Positions 1 through 10,140 of a stretch of DNA of 45,727 nt are shown piece after piece (position 1 is the stretch's first letter; every line of letters begins with the position of its first letter). The translations under genes were made by a program, and so were the position numbers. This DNA comes from Betaproteobacteria bacterium (GTDB lineage Bacteria; Pseudomonadota; Gammaproteobacteria; Burkholderiales; Casimicrobiaceae), in contig VBCG01000056.1 of the NCBI GenBank assembly GCA_005881895.1, positions 1-45,727 on the forward strand. Direction: 5' to 3'. The notes below the pieces were generated by a model, which saw only the letters and a list, made by a program, of their open reading frames with translations, was not told where the DNA came from and did no database searches.

Positions 1-609
1 GAGGAAGGCGCATCGCCACCGCAAGTCGACCGCTCGCTGGAAAAATTCGGCATGGCGATGGGACCGTTCCGGATGAGCGATCTCGCCGGCAACGACGTCG
101 GCTGGCGCATCCGCAAGCGCCGCTATGTCGAGAAACCGCAGATGCGCTATTCGCGTGTTGCGGACCGTCTCTGCGAGCAGGGCCGCTTCGGGCAGAAGAC
201 AGGCGCCGGATGGTACCGCTATGAAGTCGGTCGTCGCGATGCGATTCCCGACCCCGCCGTCGATGCGCTGATTGCGGCGTACCGAAAGGAGATCGGTGCG
301 ACGCCGCGAAAGATTGCGGACGACGAGATCGTCGATCGCTTGATCCTCGCGCTCGTGAACGAAGGCGCGCGTATCCTGGAAGAGGGCATCGCGCTTCGCG
401 CGTCCGACCTCGATCTGGTCTATCTGACGGGCTACGGTTTTCCGCTGTATCGTGGCGGACCGATGTTCTATGCCGACACGCTCGGCTTGTACAACGTCGT
501 TCGCCGAATGAAAGAGCTGGCCGCGATTCCCAACGCCGATGCCGATTTCTGGCAGCCGGCGCCGCTGCTTGCCAAGCTCGCTGCCGAAGGAAGGACGTTC
601 AATGGTTGA
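1..609 (+). CDS. 3-hydroxyacyl-CoA dehydrogenase, C-terminal part (5' end outside window)
   Basis: The reading frame is open from base 1, so only the last 202 residues of a larger protein are present. The sequence fits the C-terminal helical domains of FadB/FadJ/PimF-type multifunctional beta-oxidation enzymes, which oxidise 3-hydroxyacyl-CoA with NAD. Visible marks are the [15 protein letters not shown] stretch that begins the first C-terminal domain, the [12 protein letters not shown] motif, and the late [14 protein letters not shown] motif of the second repeat. Its stop overlaps the thiolase start by 8 bases, so the two are translationally coupled and probably act in consecutive beta-oxidation steps. 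With the PimC/PimD-like pair nearby, a dicarboxylate or aromatic-derived acyl-CoA route is possible (inference). Whether an N-terminal enoyl-CoA hydratase domain exists cannot be seen. Confidence 0.9.
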   Translation, partial: EEGASPPQVDRSLEKFGMAMGPFRMSDLAGNDVGWRIRKRRYVEKPQMRYSRVADRLCEQGRFGQKTGAGWYRYEVGRRDAIPDPAVDALIAAYRKEIGATPRKIADDEIVDRLILALVNEGARILEEGIALRASDLDLVYLTGYGFPLYRGGPMFYADTLGLYNVVRRMKELAAIPNADADFWQPAPLLAKLAAEGRTFNG

Positions 610-1780
610 TGCCGTCATCGTTTCCACCGCACGCACCGGTCTCGCCAAATCGTGGCGCGGCGCATTCAACATGACGCACGGCGCAACGCTGGGCGGCCAC
701 GTCGTCAAGCATGCGATTGAGCGCGCGAAACTCGATCCGGCTGAAGTCGACGATGTCTTGATGGGATGCGCGCTGCCGGAGGGCGCGACGGGCTGGAATA
801 TCGCGCGGCAAATCGCGATTCGCGCCGGTTGTCCCGTCTCGGTTCCTGGAATGACAGTGAATCGGTTTTGTTCATCGGGCTTGCAGACGATCGTGCTGGC
901 GGCGCAACGGATCATCGCCGGTGAAGGCTCGATCTACATCGCGGGCGGCGTCGAATCAATCTCCTGCGTGCAGAACGAGCAGAACAAACACATGATGAAC
1001 GAGACATGGCTCACGCAACACAAGCCCGAAATCTACTGGACGATGCTGCAGACGGCGGAGAAGGTCGCCGAGCGTTATCAAATCTCGCGTGAGAGACAGG
1101 ACGAGTACGGCGCGCAAAGCCAGCAGCGCGCCGCGGCGGCGCAGGCGGCGGGAAAGTTCAACGACGAAATCGTGCCGATCACCGTCACGATGGGCGTGGC
1201 GGACAAGGAATCATCGCGCGTGTACACGAAAGAAGTCACGCTCGCGATCGACGAGGGCATTCGGCCCGATACGACGTACGCCGGCGTTGCGCAAATCAAA
1301 CCCGCGTTGCCGGGAGGTGTCGTTGCCGCCGGCAACGCAAGCCAGTTCTCGGATGGCGCCGCGGCGTGTGCCGTCATGAGCGACAAAGAGGCCGCCAAGC
1401 GCGGCTTGAAGCCGATGGGCATCTTTCGCGGTTTCGCCGTCGCCGGATGCGAACCGGAGGAAATGGGCATCGGCCCGGTCTTCGCCGTTTCTAAGCTGTT
1501 TGCCAATACCGGAAAGAAGGTCGGCGACATCGATCTGTGGGAGTTGAACGAAGCATTCGCCGTGCAAGTGATCTACAGTCGCGACAAGATCGGCATTCCG
1601 AACGAACGACTCAACGTCGACGGCGGCGCCATCGCGGTCGGGCATCCGTATGGCGTGTCGGGAACGCGCCTTACCGGCCATGCGCTGATCGAGGGACGCC
1701 GCCGCGGCGCGAAGAACGTCGTCGTGACGATGTGCATTGGTGGCGGAATGGGAGCCGCCGCGTTGTTCGAAGTGGTGTGA
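602..1780 (+). CDS. acetyl-CoA acyltransferase (thiolase)
   Basis: A 392-residue thiolase that cleaves 3-ketoacyl-CoA to acetyl-CoA and a shortened acyl-CoA, or runs in reverse. The nucleophilic Cys lies in NRFCSSGLQ (about residue 90), the His in the [16 protein letters not shown] block, and the second Cys in the CIGGGMGAA block near the C-terminus. Length is normal for the family. The ATG at 602 is chosen because the protein then begins [17 protein letters not shown], the usual thiolase N-terminus; the frame runs further upstream but that part overlaps the previous gene and has no homology. The 8-base overlap with the dehydrogenase gene indicates one operon. Sequence immediately after its TGA is the remnant of an unrelated amidohydrolase, so the downstream part of the original operon may have been lost. 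Confidence 0.95.
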   Translation: MVDAVIVSTARTGLAKSWRGAFNMTHGATLGGHVVKHAIERAKLDPAEVDDVLMGCALPEGATGWNIARQIAIRAGCPVSVPGMTVNRFCSSGLQTIVLAAQRIIAGEGSIYIAGGVESISCVQNEQNKHMMNETWLTQHKPEIYWTMLQTAEKVAERYQISRERQDEYGAQSQQRAAAAQAAGKFNDEIVPITVTMGVADKESSRVYTKEVTLAIDEGIRPDTTYAGVAQIKPALPGGVVAAGNASQFSDGAAACAVMSDKEAAKRGLKPMGIFRGFAVAGCEPEEMGIGPVFAVSKLFANTGKKVGDIDLWELNEAFAVQVIYSRDKIGIPNERLNVDGGAIAVGHPYGVSGTRLTGHALIEGRRRGAKNVVVTMCIGGGMGAAALFEVV

Positions 1781-2081
1781 AAATTACTCAACCCTTGGTT
1801 AATGCTGTACTACATGGTCACCGGCAAGAACAGCTCGGGGCAGATCATCAATGCCGGACAAACGTTGACGCGCGACGAAGCGCTGCGACTTTACACAGCG
1901 GCGAACGGCTGGTTCGTCAAGGAAGAAGACAAGCTCGGATCGATCGAAGAGGGCAAGCTTGCCGACGTGGTCGTGCTGAGCGACGATTACTACAGTGTCC
2001 CCGACGAATCGATGAAGAAGCTGGGTTCTCGGCGGCCGGATCGTCCACGACGCCGGCGTGCTGCGCGTGCAGGAGCGTTAG
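1781..2081 (+). pseudogene. 3'-terminal remnant of a YtcJ-type amidohydrolase
   Basis: Directly after the thiolase stop, in the same frame, the sequence encodes NPWLMLYYMVTGKN, LTRDEALRLYTAANGWF, DKLGSIEEGKLADVVVLSDD and VPDESMKKL. These are the familiar C-terminal blocks of the amidohydrolase-3 (YtcJ-like) family, a family of roughly 550-600 residues. At about 2024 the frame breaks: the expected continuation VLGGRIVHDAGVLRVQER followed by TAG (2079-2081) is found in another frame, consistent with a short internal deletion. The fragment has lost the metal-binding N-terminal barrel and its own start. It is a dead 3' end, not a small gene, although an ATG at 1802 opens the frame. A strong hairpin follows at 2099-2124. 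Confidence 0.8.
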
Positions 2082-2098
2082 CGCATCGCACATTTTTC

Positions 2099-2124
2099 GC
2101 GGCGGCAGATGCAACTGCCGCCGC
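2099..2124 (+). terminator. hairpin after the amidohydrolase remnant
   Basis: A perfect 10-bp stem (GCGGCGGCAG / CTGCCGCCGC) with a 6-base loop lies 17 bases past the remnant's stop. There is no T-run on the downstream side, so intrinsic termination is uncertain. The position suggests it was the transcript end of the lost amidohydrolase gene. Confidence 0.4.
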
Positions 2125-2153
2125 AGTATCCGCGTACGCGGCCGCGACTGACG

Positions 2154-2173
2154 GGTTACGGGGGGTTACGGGG
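2154..2173. repeat. two tandem copies of a 10-bp unit
   Basis: GGTTACGGGG is repeated exactly twice, head to tail, between the amidohydrolase remnant and the end of the LysR pseudogene. It is probably a small replication-slippage duplication in a region under no selection. Confidence 0.5.
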
Positions 2174-2200
2174 CGACTGCGAACGTTCGGACGTTGTCGA

Positions 2201-4698
<2,498 letters not shown>

Positions 4699-4766
4699 CA
4701 ACGTCTCCCTGGTGTTCAACGATCATTCACAAACGCAGGACCTGCCGGGCCGAGCAATCTCGCAAG

Positions 4767-5759
4767 CTAGGCGAGCCGGACGAGCTGCTTGCCGAAGTTG
4801 TCGCCTTTGAGAAGTCCGATCAATCCGCGCGGCGCGTTTTCGAGGCCGACGATCACCGACTCGCGATATTTGAGCTTTCCGGCAATGACATGACGCGCTA
4901 GTGCTTCGCGCGCTTCCGCGTAGCGATCCTTCCAATCGAACACGATCATCCCCTGCATCTTGATGCGGTTGACGAGAACGGAGCGCAAGCGCGTATAGCC
5001 GTAGGGTTGCCCGGCGTTGTACTCGGCGATCAATCCGCAGACGACAACGCGCGAGAACCGATTCATCAATCGTAACGTTGTGTCGAGAATCTCGCCGCCG
5101 ACGTTCTCGAAGCAGACATCGACTCCCGCCGGGCAAGCTGCGCGCAAGTCGTCGAACACGCGCCCAGCCTTATAGTCGATGCACGCATCGAAGCCGAGCT
5201 CGCCGGTGACGTAATCGCACTTGGCCGCGCCGCCCGCAATCCCGACGACGCGACAGCCTGCGATTTTCGCAAGTTGCCCGACGACACTGCCGACCGCGCC
5301 GGATGCCGCTGACACGACAAGCGTCTCGCCGGACTTCGGTTTGCCGATTTCATTCAACCCGAACCACGCGGTCATTCCCGGCATGCCGAGGATACCTAAG
5401 TAATACGACGCCGGAACGCTGGTCGTATCGATCGTTGTGAGGTCGCTCCCTTTAGCGACGCCATAGAGCTGCCAGCCCAGCGGCGTCAGCACTTTCATGC
5501 CTGGTTTGAATTGTGGGTGGCGCGATTGCAGGACCTCACCGACCGTTTGTCCGACCATGACCGCACTCAGCTCCGCAGGTGGAACATACGATTTGACGTC
5601 GTTCATGCGCCCGCGCATGTAGGGGTCGAGCGAGAGCCACTCGTTCCTGATCAAAACTTCTCCATCGGCGGGTTCGGGGATCGGTTGCTCGACCAGGCGA
5701 AAATTGTTTTCGGTCACCGGACCTTGGGGCCGGCTTGCCAGGAGAATTTGTCGATTCAT
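4767..5759 (-). CDS. curA: NADP-dependent oxidoreductase, CurA/prostaglandin-reductase type
   Basis: A 330-residue zinc-free medium-chain reductase that reduces the double bond of alpha,beta-unsaturated ketones or aldehydes using NADPH. The N-terminus MNRQILLASRPQGPVTENNF, the WLSLDPYMRGRM motif and the nucleotide-binding AASGAVGSVVGQLAK block identify the CurA/YncB family. The ATG at 5759 matches the family N-terminus; the frame extends to about 5855 but that stretch crosses a short interspersed repeat and has no homology. It follows the small acyl-CoA dehydrogenase subunit on the same strand and could remove unsaturated by-products of acyl-CoA oxidation (inference). The curA name reflects family, not a tested substrate. 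Confidence 0.85.
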   Translation of the reverse strand: MNRQILLASRPQGPVTENNFRLVEQPIPEPADGEVLIRNEWLSLDPYMRGRMNDVKSYVPPAELSAVMVGQTVGEVLQSRHPQFKPGMKVLTPLGWQLYGVAKGSDLTTIDTTSVPASYYLGILGMPGMTAWFGLNEIGKPKSGETLVVSAASGAVGSVVGQLAKIAGCRVVGIAGGAAKCDYVTGELGFDACIDYKAGRVFDDLRAACPAGVDVCFENVGGEILDTTLRLMNRFSRVVVCGLIAEYNAGQPYGYTRLRSVLVNRIKMQGMIVFDWKDRYAEAREALARHVIAGKLKYRESVIVGLENAPRGLIGLLKGDNFGKQLVRLA

Positions 5760-5766
5760 CACGTTT

Positions 5767-5809
5767 GTCATCCCGAGTGAGACGAGGGACCTGCTTTTCT
5801 CACAATGAC
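5767..5809. repeat. short interspersed palindromic repeat (REP-like)
   Basis: A 43-bp stretch bounded by GTCAT and ATGAC that reads GTCATCCCGAGTGAGACGAG and then a GGGACCTGC core. It resembles a type of dispersed intergenic repeat seen in many bacteria whose spurious translation gives strings such as EKSRSLVSLGMT. Only one copy is visible here. Its right end overlaps the last codons and TGA (5800-5802) of the acyl-CoA dehydrogenase gene, and its left end lies 7 bases from the start of the CurA-type gene. Confidence 0.5.
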
Positions 5810-6930
5810 GCAAAGCGCTCGAGATGATGATCCGCGTCGCCGAATTGTTGCGCAATCATCGTAAGGCGGCGAAACGTGTGGCTGATCTTCAGCTCGTCGC
5901 TCATCCCCATGCCGCCGTGGAGCTGGATCGATTCCTGACTGACGCGCCGACACGCGTCGGCAACGCGTATCTTCGCCGCCGACACGATGCGCTTGCGGCG
6001 GACCGGATCGGTTTCGGCGTCGACCGTTGCGCAGGCGAGACTCGCCATCGATTTCGCCTGTTCGTATTCGATCACCATATCGACCATCCGATGTTGCAAC
6101 GCCTGGAACGAACCAATCGGAACGCCAAACTGCTTGCGGGTTTTGAGATAGTCGAGTGTCGCGCTGTTCGCGAATCGGATCGCGCCAACCGCTTCAAAGC
6201 ACACGAGCGCCGTCGCGTAGTCGACGACGTCTTCGATCGTCGATAGCGCGCAAGTGGTTTCGCCCAATAACGCATTGGCCGGCACGTGAACATCGGCAAA
6301 GAAAATATCGGCTGCGCGCAATTCATCGAGCGTGCGTGACGCGGCGAGTGAAACGCCCGGCACATCGGTGCTCACGAGGAACAAGCCAATGCCCTCCTGA
6401 TCGGTGTCGTCACCGGCAAGGCGGACGGATACAACGAGCGTCCGAGCGCAAGGACCGTGCAGAACGACGCGCTTGTCGCCATCGATCGTAAATCCCGCGC
6501 CGGTCTTTCGCGCTCGCGTCGTGACGTGCGCAAGGTCATAACGAGCGCCTTGCTCCGAATGAGCGAACGCCAGCGTCAACTTGCCGCTTGCGACCGCAGG
6601 CAGCAAACTGTTTTTCTGCTCGAGCGTTCCCGTGCGCGCGACGAAGCGCGAGCCCATCACCGTCGCCAGGAACGGCTCGACGATCAATGCTTCACCGATC
6701 GCCTCCATGACGCTCGTCAGATCGCCTGCGCCGCCGCCGAGCCCGCCATATTCGGTCGGAATCGCGACGGCGAGCAGTCCGAGGTCCGCAAGTGCCGCCC
6801 ACACGTCGCGGCTATAGCCGTCGTGCGATGCCACAACGCGCCGGCGCGTCTCGAAGGTGTAGTCGCGCGCGACGAAGCGCTCGATCGACGCGGCAAATAG
6901 GCGCTGCTCTTCGGAGGGGTCGAAGTTCAT
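5800..6930 (-). CDS. acyl-CoA dehydrogenase, small-subunit type (PimD-like)
   Basis: A 376-residue member of the acyl-CoA dehydrogenase family beginning MNFDPSEEQRLFAASIERFV, the N-terminus typical of PimD/FadE28-like small subunits. The C-terminal QESIQLHGGMGMSDELKISH block is the conserved FAD/dimer segment, but the usual YEGT catalytic-Glu motif is absent. This fits a partner subunit that needs the large subunit for catalysis (family knowledge). Its ATG overlaps the stop of the large-subunit gene by one base (TGATG), so the two are coupled. The last two residues and the stop fall inside a short interspersed repeat. The likely role is alpha,beta-oxidation of pimeloyl-CoA or a related acyl-CoA, feeding the hydroxyacyl dehydrogenase and thiolase at the left. 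Confidence 0.85.
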   Translation of the reverse strand: MNFDPSEEQRLFAASIERFVARDYTFETRRRVVASHDGYSRDVWAALADLGLLAVAIPTEYGGLGGGAGDLTSVMEAIGEALIVEPFLATVMGSRFVARTGTLEQKNSLLPAVASGKLTLAFAHSEQGARYDLAHVTTRARKTGAGFTIDGDKRVVLHGPCARTLVVSVRLAGDDTDQEGIGLFLVSTDVPGVSLAASRTLDELRAADIFFADVHVPANALLGETTCALSTIEDVVDYATALVCFEAVGAIRFANSATLDYLKTRKQFGVPIGSFQALQHRMVDMVIEYEQAKSMASLACATVDAETDPVRRKRIVSAAKIRVADACRRVSQESIQLHGGMGMSDELKISHTFRRLTMIAQQFGDADHHLERFASL

Positions 6931-8111
6931 CAGAGTCCAAGCGCATGTTTCGCAATGATGTTGCGCTGGATCTCGTTCGATCCGGCGTAGATCGTCGTCT
7001 TGCGATAGTTGCAGTAACGCGGCGCAAGCGACGCCATGAAGCGATCGAAGCGGTCATTTCCTGCGACTGGAGCGAACGGCTGCGCCGCCGGCCCCGCGGC
7101 TTCCATCATCAGCTCGGTCAGCGCCTGCTGGATTTCGGTTCCTTTGATCTTCAGCATCGAGACCTCGGCGCCGGGCGCGCGACCCCCACGCAACTGATCG
7201 AGGAAGCGCAGATTGGTGATCGAGAGCGCCATCAGCTCGATCTCGACGTGCGACAGCTTGTCGCGAAAACGGGGATCGTCAATCAGCGGCTTCGCGTTCT
7301 TGCGCTGCATCGACGCAAATTCTTTCAGGTGCTCCAACTCCCGCTGCGACGTTCCGATGCGCGCCGTATTCATCCGCTCGTGGCCCAATAGATATTTCGC
7401 GACGGTCCAACCTTTGCCTTCGTCGTGCACACGATTCTCGACGGGAACCTCGACGTCGTCGAAGAACACTTCGTTCACCTCGTGTTCGCCGTCCATGAGG
7501 ATCAAGGGACGTACGGTAATGCCCGGGGTACGCATATCGATCAGCAAAAACGAAATGCCGTCCTGCTTGCGCTCGGCCGCCGGCGACGTGCGAACAAGGC
7601 AGAAAATCCAGTCGGCGAAATGCGCGGCGGTTGTCCAGATCTTCTGGCCGTTGACGACGTACCGATCGCCGTGACGGACGGCGGTCGTCCGCAGCGAAGC
7701 CAAATCAGATCCCGCGCCGGGCTCGGAATACCCTTGGCACCAGAACGCGTCGCCGCAGTAGATCGGCCGCAGAAACCGTTCCTTCTGCGCCTGCGTTCCG
7801 AACTTGAAAAGCACCGGCGCGCACATCAGAAGGCCGAAAGGAACGAGCGGTGGCGCGCCCGCATAACCGCACGCTTCGTCGAAAATGTACCGCTGGACGA
7901 CGTTCCAGTCGGTGCCGCCCCATTGCTGCGGCCAAGAAGGCGCAACCCAACCCTTTTGCGCGAGAATCGAGTGCCAGCGTTGCAGATCGTCCCGCGTCAA
8001 ATGCCGATACTCGAGGACCTTTTGCCGCAAGTCCGCTGGCAGATGATCACGCAGCCATTCGCTGACCTCATCGCGAAAAGCGCGCTCTTCGACCGAATAG
8101 TTGAGATCCAT
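6930..8111 (-). CDS. acyl-CoA dehydrogenase, large-subunit type (PimC-like)
   Basis: A 393-residue acyl-CoA dehydrogenase starting MDLNYSVEERAFRDEVSEWL and closely resembling pimeloyl-CoA dehydrogenase large subunits. The flavin/substrate segments WCQGYSEPGAGSDLASL and VNGQKIWTT are intact. At the position of the usual catalytic Glu the sequence is IYAGSNEIQ, so the base is probably the Glu in LLGHERMNTA, as in isovaleryl-type enzymes (inference). It is first in a minus-strand unit with the small subunit and perhaps the CurA-type reductase. It is divergent from the SDR gene; the 136-bp region between them contains repeated ACGACCG/CGGTCGT words that might be operators. Confidence 0.87.
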   Translation of the reverse strand: MDLNYSVEERAFRDEVSEWLRDHLPADLRQKVLEYRHLTRDDLQRWHSILAQKGWVAPSWPQQWGGTDWNVVQRYIFDEACGYAGAPPLVPFGLLMCAPVLFKFGTQAQKERFLRPIYCGDAFWCQGYSEPGAGSDLASLRTTAVRHGDRYVVNGQKIWTTAAHFADWIFCLVRTSPAAERKQDGISFLLIDMRTPGITVRPLILMDGEHEVNEVFFDDVEVPVENRVHDEGKGWTVAKYLLGHERMNTARIGTSQRELEHLKEFASMQRKNAKPLIDDPRFRDKLSHVEIELMALSITNLRFLDQLRGGRAPGAEVSMLKIKGTEIQQALTELMMEAAGPAAQPFAPVAGNDRFDRFMASLAPRYCNYRKTTIYAGSNEIQRNIIAKHALGL

Positions 8112-8159
8112 TTGCGTACGGCATCACGCCGAGTTGGTAGAGTATCGGAGGCCGCACTC

Positions 8160-8215
8160 CGGTCGTCCGAGCCAGAATGTCTTTTATCACGACCGTGCAA
8201 ACGACGCGACGACCG
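8160..8215. promoter_or_regulatory. candidate operator cluster in the acyl-CoA dehydrogenase / SDR divergent region
   Basis: CGGTCGT occurs at 8160-8166 and its reverse complement ACGACCG at 8189-8195 and 8209-8215. The last two copies start exactly 20 bp apart, about two helical turns, so a dimeric regulator could contact one face. A separate CGGAG-N6-CTCCG inverted repeat lies just left. No local regulator gene can be paired with these words, and the GC-rich context lowers confidence. Confidence 0.25.
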
Positions 8216-8247
8216 GGCGGCCGCGCCTTCCATGCCGAAAGCCGACC

Positions 8248-9027
8248 ATGAGCGTCCGCCAATTGTTTGACATCACCGGAAGGACAGCGCTCGTAACGGG
8301 GGGCTCGCGCGGACTCGGTCTGCAAATGGCTGAAGCGCTCGGCGAGATGGGTGCGCGCGTCGCACTGGTGGCGCGCAAACGCGACGAGCTGGAGGCGGCA
8401 GCCGCACATTTGGGCTCACAGGGTATCGAGGCGCTGCCGTTGGCGTGCGACATGTCGAACAGCGGCGCCATCGCACCGATGGTCGAGCAGGCGATGGCCG
8501 CGTTAGGTCCCATCGACATTCTGGTGAACAACGCCGGAGCGACCTGGGGCGCAACAACGCTCGAGCATCCGCTCGAAGCATGGCAGAAGGTCATCAATCT
8601 CAATTTGACGGCGATGTTCGTCGTCTGCCAGGAAGTCGGCCGGCGCTCGATGGTTCCGCGACGCCGCGGCAAGATCATCAACATCGCGTCGATCCTTGGC
8701 CTTACCGGTGGCGGCGAGTCAGGGCGCCCTCCGACACTTGCCTACAACACGGGCAAGGCGGGCGTGATCAACTTTACGCGCTCGCTTGCCGTCGAATGGG
8801 CGCAACACAACGTCAACGTCAACGCGATCGCACCCGGATTCTTTCCAACCAAGATGACCAAGGGCGTCATGGAAATGATGGGTGAGGCGGTGGCGCACCG
8901 CGCGCCGATGAAACGCGTCGGCGGCCCCGAAGACCTGAAAGGCGTCACTGCGCTGTTTGCGTCCGACGCGTGTGCCTTCATCACCGGGCAGGTCATCGCC
9001 GTCGATGGCGGCGTGACGGCAACCTAG
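8248..9027 (+). CDS. short-chain dehydrogenase/reductase (SDR)
   Basis: A 259-residue classical SDR. The cofactor motif TGGSRGLG is at residues 17-24, NNAG at 94-97, and the catalytic Ser148, Tyr166 and Lys170 are in IASIL and YNTGK. The C-terminal FITGQVIAVDGGVT block is standard. ATG 8248 gives the normal N-terminus (MSVRQLFDITGRTALVTGG). It is the first gene of a tight plus-strand unit with an APH-like kinase (19-base gap) and an acyl-CoA dehydrogenase. In the Pseudomonas putida levulinate pathway an SDR (LvaD) interconverts 4-keto- and 4-hydroxyacyl-CoA beside the same two partner families, so a hydroxyacyl or ketoacyl substrate is likely here (inference). A general 3-ketoacyl reductase cannot be excluded. 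Confidence 0.88.
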   Translation: MSVRQLFDITGRTALVTGGSRGLGLQMAEALGEMGARVALVARKRDELEAAAAHLGSQGIEALPLACDMSNSGAIAPMVEQAMAALGPIDILVNNAGATWGATTLEHPLEAWQKVINLNLTAMFVVCQEVGRRSMVPRRRGKIINIASILGLTGGGESGRPPTLAYNTGKAGVINFTRSLAVEWAQHNVNVNAIAPGFFPTKMTKGVMEMMGEAVAHRAPMKRVGGPEDLKGVTALFASDACAFITGQVIAVDGGVTAT

Positions 9028-9046
9028 CCATTGACGCAGCCCGCGG

Positions 9047-10126
9047 ATGATGGCAGCACAGGAAGAATTCACCGGCACGCGTCCCGTCGCGGACGCGCAC
9101 CAATTCGACATTGCTTCGCTCGAGTGGTACCTGCGTGAGCGGCTGCCGGAATTTCACGGTCCGCTCACCGTTGAACAGTTCAAGGGCGGCCAATCGAACC
9201 CGACATACAAGTTGATGGCCGATGGACACGCATACGTATTGCGGCGTAAGCCACCCGGCAAGCTGCTTCCGTCGGCGCATGCGGTCGAGCGCGAGTATCG
9301 CGTGATTTCGGCGCTTGCGCACACCGACGTTCCCGTGCCGCAAACATATTGCCTGTGCGAAGACGCCGCTGTGATCGGCACGCCGTTCTATGTAATGGAC
9401 TTTGTCGATGGACGCGTGTTGTGGGATCCGGCGCTACCGGGGATGACGCCCGCCGAACGCCAAGACGTCTTCGACGACATGAATCGGGTCATTGCCGCGT
9501 TGCATAACGTCGACCACGTCGCCGCCGGTCTCGAGGACTTCGGCAAGCCCGGCAATTATTTCGCGCGCCAGATCGATCGCTGGAGCCGGCAGTACAAGGC
9601 ATCCGAAACCGAGCCCATCGAAGCGATGGACCGCTTGATCGCGTGGCTCCCCAACCATATTCCCGCAGACGCGCGCACCTGCATCGTCCACGGCGATTAT
9701 CGGCTCGACAACCTTGTGTTCCATCCGACCCGCTCGCGCGTGAGCGCCGTTCTCGATTGGGAATTGTCGACGCTCGGGCACCCGCTGGCGGATTTTTCGT
9801 ACCACCTGATGACGTGGCGGCTCGGGGGCAACGAATTTCGCGGACTGCGGGGCGCTGATCTGACTGCGCTCGGCATCCCGTCCGAAGACGAATACGTCGA
9901 GCTCTACTTGAAACGTACGGGCGCGACGCAGACACCGACGGCTTCGGAGTGGAGCTTTTATCTCGCGTACAACCTCTTTCGCCTGGCGGCCATCCTGCAA
10001 GGCATCATGGGCCGCGCCGTCGCGGGCAATGCGGCGAGCACCCGTGCGCTCGACGCCGGTCGCCGAGCACGGCCGATTGCCGAGCTCGGCTGGAAAGAGG
10101 TCGAGCAACTCTCTGCTGGCAGGTGA
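9047..10126 (+). CDS. phosphotransferase family protein (APH-like, ACAD10/11-type kinase)
   Basis: A 359-residue aminoglycoside-phosphotransferase-fold kinase. The catalytic loop HGDYRLDN is at residues 215-222 and the metal-binding DWE at 237-239. The nucleotide-binding part includes [12 protein letters not shown] and [17 protein letters not shown], the latter characteristic of the APH-like domain fused to acyl-CoA dehydrogenase in human ACAD10/ACAD11. Here that partner is a separate gene 14 bases downstream. In ACAD10/11 and in LvaA the kinase phosphorylates the 4-hydroxyl of 4-hydroxyacyl-CoA (established for those proteins); the same reaction is inferred here. An antibiotic-resistance role is unlikely given the context. 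The start is ATG 9047, with a second ATG directly after it. Confidence 0.88.
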   Translation: MMAAQEEFTGTRPVADAHQFDIASLEWYLRERLPEFHGPLTVEQFKGGQSNPTYKLMADGHAYVLRRKPPGKLLPSAHAVEREYRVISALAHTDVPVPQTYCLCEDAAVIGTPFYVMDFVDGRVLWDPALPGMTPAERQDVFDDMNRVIAALHNVDHVAAGLEDFGKPGNYFARQIDRWSRQYKASETEPIEAMDRLIAWLPNHIPADARTCIVHGDYRLDNLVFHPTRSRVSAVLDWELSTLGHPLADFSYHLMTWRLGGNEFRGLRGADLTALGIPSEDEYVELYLKRTGATQTPTASEWSFYLAYNLFRLAAILQGIMGRAVAGNAASTRALDAGRRARPIAELGWKEVEQLSAGR

Positions 10127-10140
10127 GCTTGGAGATGCCT

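Noticed and set aside
5760-5855. N-terminal extension of the CurA-type reductase
   Set aside because: It is encoded by the interspersed repeat and the end of the preceding gene; family homology starts at MNRQILLASRPQG.
9047-10126. Antibiotic (aminoglycoside) phosphotransferase
   Set aside because: The fold is shared, but the motif [17 protein letters not shown] and the adjacent LADGPDEVH-type dehydrogenase place it in the acyl-CoA branch.
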